Shown: positions 1-10,377 of the stretch, piece after piece
Position numbering within the stretch: the first letter of the stretch is position 1
How the letters are laid out: each line of letters begins with the position of its first letter
Origin: Angiostrongylus vasorum
Lineage: Eukaryota; Nematoda; Chromadorea; Rhabditida; Metastrongylidae
Assembly: GCA_018806985.1 (NCBI GenBank)
Contig: JADANN010000108.1
Location: 372,001-436,000, forward strand
Length of the DNA stretch: 64,000 bases
Direction of reading: 5' to 3'
Notes under the pieces: generated by a model
The model's input: the letters and a program-made list of their open reading frames with translations, nothing else
What the model was told of the DNA's origin: nothing
Database searches by the model: none
Program-made: the position numbers and the translations under genes

Positions 1-240
1 GATGTGAGATACAACCACAACGACACTGAGATATTCGTAGAACTTGGAATATGGGCCAGATCGAGCCACGACTTCCCTTTCCGGGGACCCGCGCATTACA
101 CACTGCGCCACGAAGGCCCTTACTTTACATGTCTCTCAGCTAGTTTTGTAGCTATCGCTGCAATCAGCAATCAGCCGTCAGCGGGATTGATCTACGGAGC
201 ACGAGTCGGCATTGAACTCAGTTAAGCTGAGACTGTAGTC
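1..240 (-). repeat. SINE-C copy, tRNA-derived, first of a tandem pair
   Basis: Read on the minus strand this is a leader of about 115 bp, then a tRNA-like head and a tail. The A-box-like part (tggcgcagtgtgtaatgc) lies near 100-117 and the B-box-like part (ggctcgatctgg) near 60-71. The same leader, head and tail recur at 5745-5985, 55742-55945 and 60633-61097. The ORFs across it are repeat artefacts. The copy may continue off the left edge. Confidence 0.7.
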
Positions 241-425
241 CAAATCACAATGTTAACTCTTTGTTTTCTGCCTATCATAATTTTTCCACGGGCAGGGGTA
301 TGATATGAGACACAACCACAACGGCGTTGAGATATTCGTAGAACTTGGACCCCCGGCCAGGTCGAACCACGATTTCTCTTTCCGGGGACTCTCGTATAGG
401 ACACACAGCGCCACAGAGGACATCA
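241..425 (-). repeat. SINE-C partial copy, head-to-tail with the previous copy
   Basis: The body (300-425) repeats 1-120 closely in the same orientation. The stretch from about 241 to 300 is its 3' tail and runs directly into the leader of the next copy, giving a tandem dimer. The same arrangement recurs at 60633-61097. Confidence 0.65.
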
Positions 426-1069
426 GAAAATTTACGTTGGCCTCCGGCATCTCACAAAAGTCTTTGCTTTTAGGAAATCGTGAATACTTAGTGGATTTGA
501 ATGAACTCTATCCAGAAGATGATAACCGCTTAAGATTAATCAAGCCAACAAGCTCCATCTACTTTACCCTCTATAAGATAATTCCATTTATATTTACGGT
601 AAGTTTTTTTTAAGGTAGAAGAAAAACAGTCTCATACATGACCACATCAAGATTTTAAGTTTTAGACCAACAAAATTCTGCGCATATAATGGTTCTGAGC
701 TGAGAAGTTTTTGTTGACATACAATTATATTTTCAGTTTATCGCTATATCTGGTACTCAGGATTTCCATTTGGTTTGTATTTCTTCCTATTCGATATGCA
801 CCGTATAATTCTCAAAAAGGCGGGAAACATTTTGTTTTCATAGAACACAAAGAGAGACGTCATCTTGATTTTAATACCGTACATAGTTATTCTGGTGTAC
901 TTCTTCTACAATCTTTCTATACTACGCATGAGGAATGAGGTAGAACGTTTTTCATTACTTTTTTTTTCTTCTTGTAATCATATGGATGATGCGCGCTAAC
1001 AGAGTGGTTCTGATTTAACTACTTAATTCCATTCGGAAAAAAATATATAAGCTTAATAGATAAAATAAA
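426..1069. other. AT-rich interval, no recognised gene
   Basis: Only short ORFs with poor codon character are seen. A hydrophobic ORF at 711-938 has no recognisable motif and is probably chance. Confidence 0.5.
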
Positions 1070-1342
1070 AGAGCTCTTGGTGTTTATCAATCCCTGAGGG
1101 GATGCGCCATGCATTCGACTTCATTGAACATCGTTTGGAGGTGATTGAATGCATATCTGGCCTTTACAATGACTCGCGGTCGCTGACCGATGTATCGAGC
1201 CAGTCTTGCTATCCTCCCAGACAAGTTTGGTACCAATTTGCCGACCCCGGAGGAATGGAGGGCTTAGTGGGCCGTGGGCGCGAGGATCGATCCCATGTGT
1301 GTGTGTGTGTTGCACGGCGCTGACCACTGCACCAAACGCGGC
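1070..1342 (-). repeat. SINE-A copy, tRNA-derived
   Basis: The head lies at 1342 on the minus strand, with B-box-like ggatcgatcc near 1285-1296, and the 3' end lies near 1070. The shared central core is at about 1205-1265. A short (TG)n run at 1297-1311 replaces the usual cacaca spacer between the A and B boxes. Confidence 0.8.
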
Positions 1343-2689
1343 TAAACGATTAGATCGAATATGTTAAAATCAGCTTTTTACACCATAACCCTGTTGGTCT
1401 TCAGAAGAAAGAAAAATTATGAGCTGCTGAAGTGATCAAATTCTCTGCGTCGATTATTTATTGGAAATTAGTTTGGTATGAAAGGATAGTAGTCACATAA
1501 TTATGCCCCCGAGAAATTATAACAGATGATCTTTTAGCTATGAAAATGCTCCAGAAAGTATTTACGCCACTTCTACGAGAATTGTCGCCTCAATACAGCA
1601 GCTAGTTTAAGGGGCCAAATTATAGAACTTAATCTGTGTGATTTCAAACGGACAGAAATGAAGTCGGAAGCTCGAACAAATAGTCGACTACTCAGCTCAC
1701 TGTTGAGTTCGCTCTTTTCTATGTCCATAGCAAATGTATAGTATACACTCTGTAGATCACAAAAAACACAGCCTTCTAGAAGCAGAAAAAAGACGTTTTG
1801 TGTGAGAAATCGTGCATTCAAAGGAAATACCCACGAGGTGTAGGTACCATCTAGCAGTTACTGGGCCCATAATAGAGTACCTTTATTTTAGCTTGAAAAA
1901 CAAGTCCCTGACAATTTTGGGCGTATTTTAATGTTTTATTTATTAAGAATATAATTAGTCAATGATTCTATATGCAGTTATTAACACTTGTCAATTAGGC
2001 CAGTTTTTCGTGTGCAGGGCCTCGATCCATTTCACCCAGGAAGAGGTTGCCGATTCAGAAAAATTGGAATCGTTCGTGAAAATGTTGTGGAGGTCGAACA
2101 CCTTGTTCAGCAATTGGTTCTTTAGAGACCAATCAATAGGTCGCTCAAGGATTTAAGGGCTATTTGCGAGCTATGCGCTGATCTAGCCCAACTCTAATCG
2201 CGCGGGTCAGCTTGACGAATTGATACTAAGCGCTGTTGTGGTAAACCCAAACTACGAATTAATTCACTTGCTTTTTCTTTATGCCAACACTAAGCTTGTG
2301 TTACTCTGTGCAGCTTATGGTGGTGACCATCTGTCGCAGATCCGATAGCAGCAGATATTATTTATAGATCATAGATCGAACGGACCAGCAGCACTAGATT
2401 TGATTTGTGGTGTTCGAGAACATGATCGATCCTCGAGGTCGATGCGGATTTTTTATAGCTCATGCCTCCTTTAGAAGCACTCGAACGAAAATTATATCGC
2501 CTGCTCCCCAGTATTACGGATGCATCGCCTGTATCCTTTGCGTTTGTAGATGTCCTGCTGTGGATCAGGTCTTTGTAGCCATGAGAGATTGTTCGGCTTG
2601 GTCTATTTTGATCCGATTTTTGCCTTCTCAATTCCTGATGTGCTGTCTTATATTCTTGCTATGAAATGATTTATAAAGCTCTCTCTAAA
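1343..2689. other. Interval without a supported gene
   Basis: Nothing recognised. On the minus strand 2631-2362 is an 89-codon basic, serine-rich open frame without a family motif. The opposite strand is also open there, so it is weak as an exon candidate. Confidence 0.35.
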
Positions 2690-2948
2690 GTTCTCGGCGT
2701 TAATTAATCCCTTAGGGAAGCGCCATGCATCCGACTTCATTACGCATCGTTTGGAGGTGATTGAATGCATATCTGGCATTTACAAGGACTCGTGGTAGCC
2801 TACCGATGTATCGAGCCAATGCTGCGATCCTCCCAGACAAGTTTGGTACCAAATTGCCGACCCCGGAGAGATGGAACGCTTGGTGAGCCATGGATGCGGG
2901 GGATCGATTCCGTGTGTGTGTTGCAGAGCGCTTCCTACCACCAGTGTT
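2690..2948 (-). repeat. SINE-A copy
   Basis: Ordered match to the copy at 1070-1342: 3' end, 'gcgccatgcat' segment, shared core (about 2825-2885), then B box and a decayed A-box region at 2945. Degenerate at the head. Confidence 0.75.
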
Positions 2949-4409
2949 TCAATAACTGTGTAAAATCGATGCGTCAGAGCTTGAACTTGTGAATGAAGTC
3001 GATATCTTGTTTAAATTTACATAGAGACCCGTCACAAAGAAAGGATCACAGATAGATTATAATAATAATCTAATAAACAATAATGATGACCATTACCAAT
3101 CAAAACGGAAGAAACAGATATATCAACGTAATGTCATCGCTACTTAACTAGAACAGTCGCGATCGCTAGCTTTACTTAAGCAGCACTTGCTACTAACCAT
3201 ATTTTCATCGATCGACATATCTGAAGAATTTGAACACTTCGACGGTAACCACGTAGTTTAAAGGTGTCGGATGGTTTGAGACTGTTAAATGCACTATGCA
3301 CTACCTTCAAAAACTCAGCGTCCTTTCAGTAATTTGAATTGAAACCGATTGCCATCACCATTGTAATATTTTGAATTTGTGGTGGCATTCAGTTTTATAC
3401 CTCCCAAGAAATTATGTGTTCGTAAAGTCCTTGCTTACATCCAAGTATAAAAATTTAAGTACTGTTTTAGTTATCCATGCTGTTTTCGATCACAACAGAA
3501 CATCCGTCATATAATCGAATCCATCCCACTGAACTGCTTGGGATACAAGAACATCAAATAAGTACGTTACATCTGTTTTGTTGACTTTGTGAAAGCAACA
3601 CTTTCAGCAATTAGCCATATGGCCGCCGAACCAGAAGTGGCTATAGGTTCAAGCAAAAAGCCACCGAAGTTCAATAGTCTTATTCGGGATTCTAAATAAC
3701 AGTACTAAGATCTATAGTGGAAGTTGTCGCTGTCCAGGAGGAAACCCAAATGAAAGGAGTAAACCTTCTTCCTTAGTACAAAAGCTGCTAGCATCTGTGT
3801 GCGGTGGCGCTTGGGAACGTTTTTGAAGAGGATTTCAAGGGATTCCAGAAAAAGAAGACTTACTATAAGACAAACCTACAAGTTAGACATGAAATGCGCT
3901 GAGCCCACATAGATTCTTTCTGAAGAGCATCTTAAGTAATAAGACATTAAGGATAGGTGATATCTAGGTACGGAAACACTATTTCTGCTGTATTAGTTAA
4001 CAAGACCTTGAGTACTTTGAAATCTACTCCTAGACAACTTACCAGACTGTCATGCGGCATGAGGGGGGCTGCATGCTTATGAGTGTCTTGTAGGGCTTAA
4101 CCGAAAGAGTTCCAGGCCAATTTTTCTCACTTATGGATCTTTGCCATATCTCAACGAGCGATCCACATAGATGCAAATACACTTATGCACGTGTGTATAA
4201 ATGCGAATACGTTTACAAGGAAAGAAATTAGTCCGCTAAACTGGGTGTGGACTGGAAGGCTACCTTGCTTGCAGCTCCCTTGTAGAGTCGCATGCAATCA
4301 ATTAATTATAAATCCCGTATCTGCCAGCCTGGTACGCGCCACGTACCCGTGTAACACAATTTGCTTTGAAACTCTCCTAAGTGGTTATACATTTAACAGG
4401 GAATAATAG
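2949..4409. other. Interval without a supported gene
   Basis: AT-rich sequence with frequent stops on all frames and no repeat family recognised by eye. Intron or intergenic DNA is most likely. Confidence 0.45.
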
Positions 4410-4434
4410 CTAAAATTTAAAGGTGTCGTGCGTA

Positions 4435-4905
4435 ATGCAGAAAAAAAGAACCGCAAAGAAAAAGGAACCTAGAAAAAAAGAAGCGCAGAGAAAGGAATTG
4501 CAGAGAAAGGAAGCGCAGCGATAGGAGGCACAGAGAAAGGAAGTGAAGAGAAAGGAAGCGCTGAGAGAGGAAGTGCTGAACTCGAAAAAGTGCGAGGCCG
4601 AAAAAGATGGCACGCAGATACGGAAAGGCACTAGTTCAAAGCAGAAGCTTGTCGAATCGAATCAGTCAGCTCAAATCGAGAGTAAGCGACCACCGAAGGA
4701 GACGCGTTGGAGATCAAAAGAGCGGCGAAAATTGAGGTTGGAACAACCAGGAACAAATGACAACACAACAAGGAAAAAAAATCGCCGGTCACACATGGAG
4801 CTGCTAAGAAGGGCGCCCACACTGGAAGAAGTGGTAGCAACTCGAGACAGGAAAGACCTAAATGATCCTTTTCCGAGATCCGTTAAGTTCTTGTGGATCG
4901 TTTAA
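4435..4905 (+). pseudogene. Highly charged Lys/Arg/Glu ORF with one in-frame stop
   Basis: I do not recognise a family. From the ATG at 4435 one frame runs 156 codons to the TAA at 4903-4905, interrupted only by a TAG at 4522-4524. The first third encodes a degenerate repeat of about 6 residues rich in RKEAQ, from the purine-rich minisatellite below. The remainder is basic, non-repetitive and open for 127 codons, with no hydrophobic segment. A charged coiled-coil-type protein would fit, but so would a chance frame through a purine-rich tract. The stretch after 4585 is no longer repetitive, which argues mildly for real coding origin. An exon of a larger gene is possible, since the stop could be avoided by splicing. 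Confidence 0.3.
4436..4585 (+). repeat. Purine-rich degenerate minisatellite
   Basis: About eight imperfect copies of an 18-bp purine-rich unit (core aaaggaagcgcagag). The plus strand is almost free of pyrimidines, so the tract could adopt triplex or other non-B structure. Confidence 0.65.
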
Positions 4906-5094
4906 CTGCATACTGTATGTAACTAAATAATGTATCAAATGTAGAGACTAAATATACATGTACTTTTTTAGCAGCACGACAATCACCTCACTAATTATTT
5001 GATTTTTACAATTATACCATCTGAATAAAGCAGTGAAGTCGTCATTCGATATTCCTGATTGGATTCCAACAGAATTTTATTTTACTTTATTTTA

Positions 5095-5268
5095 TTTTAG
5101 CCATGCTGGAGCGTTCCCAATTGGATTGCAAAGTGATTTTTTTCCAGACAAGTCCAATACCAATTTCCCGACCCCGGAGGGATGAGAGGCTTGGTTGGCC
5201 CAGAGCGGAATCGAACTAGCACCATGCTCGTGATGACGGACATCACTACCAGTGTGCTGTCTGCCCCC
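5095..5268 (-). repeat. SINE-B partial copy
   Basis: tRNA-like head at 5268-5200 on the minus strand (A-box region near 5250, B-box-like gaatcg near 5208), then the shared core (5150-5200). The 3' third is missing. Confidence 0.7.
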
Positions 5269-5644
5269 GTCGATAACAGAACTACTGAAAACTAAGTGGA
5301 GAATTCATGTAGCGCGCGATTCTGAATAGAACTATGGTGTTTCATGAAGTCAACGTTGTCGTTCGTTCACTACCTACGTCAGCTATGCCTTTCAGAGGTG
5401 TCGTTCAGTAGCTGTCGTTGTTGATTCCTTGCCGATCGTATCATTTCTCCCTCCTAGCACTTGTTTCTTTACTGTATCCGATCTTCGTAGATTTTTGGAG
5501 ATGTTCAAATGTAGAATCACACCGGCTTAATCCACGCTGCTCAGATTTTTTCGTCACGTAAGCATTCCTTCCCTAATGGGAAACAAACTTTTATTAGATA
5601 ATGTTTTACTTTTTTTATTTATTATCTATTGCAATTTTCACAGC

Positions 5645-5985
5645 AGGGTATTATGCGAAGTCAACCACAACGAAGCTGAGATATTCCCAAAACTTAGACC
5701 CCGGGCCAGATCGAACTACGATTTCCCCTTTCCGGGGGTTTTCGACTGCAGCCTCAGCTTAAGTAGGTTCAATGCCGATGTAGGCTACCAAGATCAATCC
5801 CATTGACGGGTGATCTCTGATGGCACTGGTAGATAGAAAACTAGCTGAGAAAAACGTAGAGCAAGGACCTCCGTGGCGCAGTGTGTAATGCACGAACCGC
5901 CGGAAAGGGAAATCGTGGTTCGATCTGGCCTGAGGTCGAAGTTTTGAGAACATCTCAGCATCGTTGTGTTTGACTAGATAGTTGC
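5645..5985. repeat. SINE-C foldback: minus partial copy joined to plus full copy
   Basis: 5647-5742 is the tail-plus-head end of SINE-C in minus orientation. 5745-5985 is a plus copy with leader (5755-5860), A box (tggcgcagtgtgtaatgc, 5874-5891), B box (ggttcgatctgg, 5918-5929) and tail. The arms 5650-5735 and 5895-5975 are inverted repeats. A second locus, 34290-34555, has the same layout and junction. Confidence 0.65.
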
Positions 5986-6159
5986 ATATGTAATAGCAAA
6001 TTGCACTACAAATTTCTTATTCACATCCAATTCTTTTTGGAATATCATTTATATTTGTTTCCAACTGCGACCTTCACTTCGGACTAAATCTGCATGCAGA
6101 AATCATCACTGAGTTGCTGAGTACCATTTTACTCATAGAAAAGTCCGTACGAAAGGGCG

Positions 6160-6385
6160 TTAAGTTTCAAAGAAACAGTGGATATGCGAAGAAGCTATTT
6201 TGTTTTCAGTGCGATTGAAATACTCGTTTAGTTTCTTCTCTGTTTGGTTATGGAGGTGTTTTGCTGAGTAGACTGCAGTCAGCTTGAGCTTTTCAAGGTC
6301 TGAAAATGGCCAATGTCGAAACGTGAGCTTGTTGGTAAATAAAGAATAAACTAACACCTCGAATTTCCTCAACAAGAATATGAAG
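6160..6385 (+). repeat. PLE terminal-repeat remnant with decayed hammerhead-like motif
   Basis: The order gctgagtagactgcagtcag, then a pyrimidine-rich stretch, matches the segment before the hammerhead-like motif at 63340-63396. The motif is at about 6293-6332: tctgaaaa, a short hairpin region, then intact GAAAC. It ends in the 'cacctcg' element seen after other copies. The core is mutated (CUGAAAA). Confidence 0.5.
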
Positions 6386-6482
6386 GAGACTTAATGCTGT
6401 AGCGCTATCGCCTCACAGATCTGCTAGAAAGTTAGAGAAATAATAAATGACAGTCGGTTTGGAAAAATGTACTTTACTGGTT

Positions 6483-6756
6483 AGGGGCTCGTGTGGCGCA
6501 GTGGTTGGAGGCGCCACTGCAACACCCACGTGAAATCGATCCCGTGCCCATGGCCCACCAAACCTTCCATCCCTCCGGGGTCGAGAAGTTGGTACCAGAC
6601 TTGTCTGGAAGGATAGCAGCATTGGCTAGACAGGTGGGCCACCGCGAGTCATTGTAATAGCCACGTATGCATTCAATCACTTCCAACTTAATGCTTAATG
6701 AAGTCGAATGGATGGCGTATCCCTCAGGGGATTGGTCAACGCCGAGAGCTTTGTCC
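6483..6756 (+). repeat. SINE-A copy
   Basis: Well-preserved tRNA-like head: A box tggcgcagtggttgg at 6493-6507, B box aatcgatccc at 6533-6542. The shared core follows at 6550-6610, and the 3' end is near 6756 followed by T-rich sequence. Confidence 0.85.
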
Positions 6757-7185
6757 TTTTTTTTACTTTACTGGGTGTTATCGACTTGTTGATATGTTCT
6801 GTGTCCTGTCTTAGTGAATCTTTTTTTAAAACCCCGTTCACATGCTTCTCCCTTTGATCAGTGTTCTGTTAATCCTTTTGAGGAGGACTCGTGTGCATGG
6901 TTCAGGACAGAGAGATTGGGTGATAGGAGTCGATGTTATAGAGGTCTTCCCTTTTGTGTAGTAATACGATGCTGTTGGTAACACTGTATCCGTTTTTCGA
7001 AAAATATTAATTTCACCAACTTTTTCGCAGCATCAGTAGTTATGAGCTCTAAAAAACTTTCGTTTGTTAGCACACAGCGAATAGCAAAACAATTTTCAAG
7101 CCAGTCGTCATTTAACCTCGTTAGCAAAATAACAAATATGCGTTTAAATTGTTGAGCTTATGCGAGGTTGGTAATAAGGTTTATT

Positions 7186-7224
7186 CGACTAAAAGTTTCG
7201 ACGTCTTCGTCTTCATTAGAGCCG
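7186..7224 (-). ncRNA. Hammerhead-like ribozyme motif, subfamily A (mutated core)
   Basis: Minus-strand order: stem I CGGCU, CUAAUGA (consensus G replaced by A), extra A, stem II GACG/CGUC with AAGA loop, GAAAC, UUUU, stem I partner AGUCG. Architecture is kept but the core G change should abolish activity. Confidence 0.45.
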
Positions 7225-7580
7225 AAGATCCGAGTCGATGGTCCACAGTCATTCGTCTTCTCGATGCGACGTCTTCGTAGTCGTACCGAGACGGATCTTC
7301 TTCAGTGAACACCGCACGAATGAAAGCATGCTTATCCGGCAGTGCTCTTTTGTATAGGCGATTGTTGTTGATATGACTATCCGTTGATAATCATTAGTTT
7401 CTCAACGGATAATCCGCCCTGCAGCAGTCGGTATTGTGTTAGCTAGCACACAACGAATGGCAAAAAAATTTTTAAACCCAAGACCGACTTTCTGTTAACC
7501 TCGACATTGGTTGATAATTCGATGTTTTTCTTCAATACGCAGACACGAGGTTGTTACTATAGAATTTATTAGGATACAAT

Positions 7581-7617
7581 AGCTGACGTTTTGGCTTTTT
7601 CGCCTTCTTCAGAGCCG
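7581..7617 (-). ncRNA. Hammerhead-like ribozyme motif, subfamily B (decayed)
   Basis: Minus strand: GGCU, CUGAAGA, A, GGC hairpin GCC, then AAAAC in place of GAAAC, GUC, AGCU. One core base is changed. Confidence 0.45.
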
Positions 7618-7777
7618 TTTATTCGTTGTAATATTTCAGTTAGTTAGTGGATAGGAGCCGCACAGAGTAATACATGGGTGAGGACCGTCCTGAATTTTTA
7701 AACCGGCCGTCATTTAACCTTGGTTGCCAAATAATCAACAACAAGTGTTTAAATTGCTGAGCTTACACGAGGATCAT

Positions 7778-7815
7778 CGGCTCTGATGAAGACGAAGGTG
7801 TCGAAACGTTAGCCG
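7778..7815 (+). ncRNA. Hammerhead-like ribozyme motif, subfamily A (intact core)
   Basis: CGGCU (7778-7782) pairs perfectly with AGCCG (7811-7815) as stem I. CUGAUGA is at 7783-7789, one extra A at 7790, stem II GAC/GUC at 7791-7793 and 7800-7802, GAAAC at 7803-7807 and the cleavage-type triplet GUU at 7808-7810. Stem III is minimal (AC/GU), which suits dimeric action. Minimal hammerheads in PLE terminal repeats are established; activity here is inference, and the extra A before stem II departs from the consensus. Confidence 0.6.
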
Positions 7816-8734
7816 AATAAACCTCATAACCAACCTCGTGTAAGCTCAATAATGTAAACACACGTTGATTATCTTAGTTTATATCCGATGTATCAGTATC
7901 CAGGCCAGCGATTACACCGTTTTCGTTATCGAGCACCACCATTTTTTTTATTTGTTATCACATGACTGGACATAAAATTTCTCACACTGCGCAGGTACCA
8001 GCACATTTTGCATTGCATTCATTTTCTCGCCTGCACTATCTATGGTGTTCAAACTCTTCTCTTTTATTGCGTCTGGAATCGGCTGCTGGTTGGCGGTTTT
8101 TTCGTTTTCGTCAGGAATGTCGTCGATTGCTGGTGGAGTAGATTCTCCCTGAATCCTGATTTGGTCCAGCTAGAGCGTTCCCATGTGGAATGAAAGGTAA
8201 TTTGGGACGACAAAAAGCTGTGAACTCATGCGCGGCACGAAGATTTTTTTCGGTTAAAGGCGATAAATTTGCAACAGCTAGAGAACTTACGAGGTTACGA
8301 ACATCATCAAGTTATAGGAGAATCTTTGATTTGTAAATCTAGAAGTAAGATATCCTTATCCAGTGTCCTTATCTTTACTATCGTCCACACTAAATTTCGC
8401 CACATGTCTGCCAACCAGTTCTCAGAAATTGGGGAATTAAATAAACCTAGTAGTTTTTCTAAAATACAACTTCTATTTCAATTTTATTTAAGCTCAAAGT
8501 TCTTACAAAAACCCAAATTTTTTTCTCTATCGAACGGGAAAGTTTTATCTTGTGGCAGAGATTTCTGGATGCGGTAATCTTCTTTTCAACTTCTGGAGTT
8601 CATTGTGAGGGCGGTAGATGTGTTTTGACTGGCTAACCGCCTTTGAGTATCTACGGATTAGATCTTGAACTAGTGGAAAACTCCATAGTTTTTTTCAAAG
8701 GAATTGAAGTAACTTTTCTATTTCATGGATACTT

Positions 8735-9118
8735 GGGTACTTGGACGCCCCTGTCTTCACTGGTTGTGTGGGCCTCAGCATAATTTACACTTTTCCGAAG
8801 TTCTGTTTGTTTAGCTCGTAGTTCCCTGGAGTCCCGAGATCAGCGTAAGCAAAGACTGCGCCAGGTCGTCACCACCACAGGCAGTGGCGGTCCATATGGA
8901 TCATAGGGAGATTTGCCACCATGCGAGTAACTTGATACCAGAACGGTGGTGGATCCTGGTTTTCGTTTACTCTCAGCTAGGCTTCCTGATGGTAACGTCG
9001 AACCCCTTCTCAGTATGGGAGACCATGCCAGGAATATGAATCCCTCCACTGTGCATCGCAACCCGTTACCCAGGAACACCTCCCAGCCACGATGAGGCGG
9101 TTAACCGTTGGGAGGTAC
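8735..9118 (-). repeat. SR-D short retroposon copy
   Basis: About 380-bp repeat, also at 35865-36240, 37255-37640, 45010-45400 and 56385-56755. In its own orientation it starts at a ccaacggtt-type segment (9110) and ends at 8735 with a short tail of tccaagta-like units. No clear tRNA head is seen. The 79-codon minus-strand ORF here is not conserved among copies. Confidence 0.7.
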
Positions 9119-9159
9119 AGAGATATATGGCTAACTAAATCAAGCAATCAACTTTACCT

Positions 9160-9220
9160 TTTTCAGCCTATGGAGAAGACGAAATCTGCCTAAATGTTAG
9201 CTACTGTTAATAAATGGTAT
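9160..9220 (+). repeat. PLE terminal-repeat remnant, subfamily B
   Basis: The order gagaagacgaaatctgcc, then aatgttagct, then aataaa-like, then acctcg matches the hammerhead-bearing stretch of subfamily B copies. The core is too decayed to fold. Confidence 0.4.
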
Positions 9221-9318
9221 AACAACAACCTCGATGTGACATTAGCAATATGGAGCTTAAATCATAGTACATATACGTGACGAAATAAACTACATGTTGT
9301 AAAAAAGGATAAAAGGAT

Positions 9319-9533
9319 AAAGCTCTCTCGATTGGTCAAACCTTGAGGGATGCGCCATGGATACGACTTCATTAAGCACCGTTGTAGGTGATTGAATGAA
9401 TATCTGGCCATTACAGCGACTCACAGTGGCCTGCCGATGTATCGAGCCAGTGCTGCTTAGTGGGCCAGGGAGTGGGGATCGATCCCATGTGTGTGGTGCA
9501 AGGCGCCACCGACCACTGCACTACACGTCCCAT
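9319..9533 (-). repeat. SINE-A copy with internal deletion
   Basis: 3' end and tail of aaggata units at 9305-9320; head at 9533. The shared core is missing: 'cagtgctgct' at 9446-9455 joins directly to 'tagtgggcca', a loss of about 65 bp. Confidence 0.75.
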
Positions 9534-10377
9534 GCAGATTATAAAATTCATTGAAGTTAATGCACTCGCACACTGTGGCCAACAATGTCCACCTAGAAAT
9601 TTAAACGTTTCATCTGTTATTAGCTCATGGAAGCTCGATTATCGTTGTAGTGTTGTGATTGTTCTGTGTTACTTAAATTGTGCAAGTGGCATTGTCAGTT
9701 TGTGTAGTACTAAACAAAGAATCACTAGACTATGTGGTATGTCGAAGGAAGCATTTTGATGGAAGGTTCATTGCTCTGAAGAAAAAACTTCTCATGGATG
9801 GATTACTGCAGTAGCAGGGCACAGGCCGAGAAGCTGACAACTTTCGACAGCATTGGAAGTCTATAGCTTCCTTAACTTAACACTTAACTTAATAACTTCT
9901 ATAACTGACACATGAATATTACGATTTTGTCGAAAAATTTCGCGCAAGATGGCACTGTACGCGGACTCACACGAAGACAGAAAAACTGAAATATTTTGAT
10001 TAAGTGAGCAAAAACTGGGAAATATTGAACCGAGAAATTTAACATGTGCAATATTTGTTTCAAATAGCGAAGTGGACGGGAAGCTGATGTACCCCCAATT
10101 AGTGAAGATAGAAGATCTAGGAGGGTTCTGGGGACATAGGCGGTTGTCATTTTCAGATAGGAACATTTGGCCCTTATAGCGTTGCTCCTCAGATACTCCA
10201 AGAGCCTGAAAATCGTAATATTAAGAAGACGTAAAACAGCAGAAGGGCGTCTTGTGACTGTGTGTGCTTTACAACTGCATTACTAATGAAATTGCTGTAC
10301 CACATGGATCAGTGCTAGCACATGTGTCACTTTAATTCGTAGCAAATTAATGTTTGTACTGATAGCCTCATGCAAAA
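9534..10377. other. Interval without a supported gene
   Basis: Two overlapping minus-strand open frames (about 100 codons each, 9861-10201) lack any motif, and at most one could be real. Nothing else seen. Confidence 0.35.

Larger units (their letters stand above)
6930..7880. repeat. Cluster of PLE terminal repeats in opposing orientations
   Basis: Three pLTR copies: subfamily A minus (about 7090-7300), subfamily B minus (about 7475-7660) and subfamily A plus (about 7700-7850). Each has a hammerhead-like motif next to an AATAAA-like stretch and a cacgaggt/acctcgtg element. The flanking 'accgactttctgttaacctcg' type junction occurs at 7478-7502 and 7724-7742. The outer A copies form inverted arms (7150-7228 against 7770-7848). 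No PLE ORF remains between them. Confidence 0.65.

Noticed and set aside
9861..10201. Two overlapping 100-codon minus-strand ORFs
   Set aside because: They use different frames over the same bases with no motif, start context or splice support.
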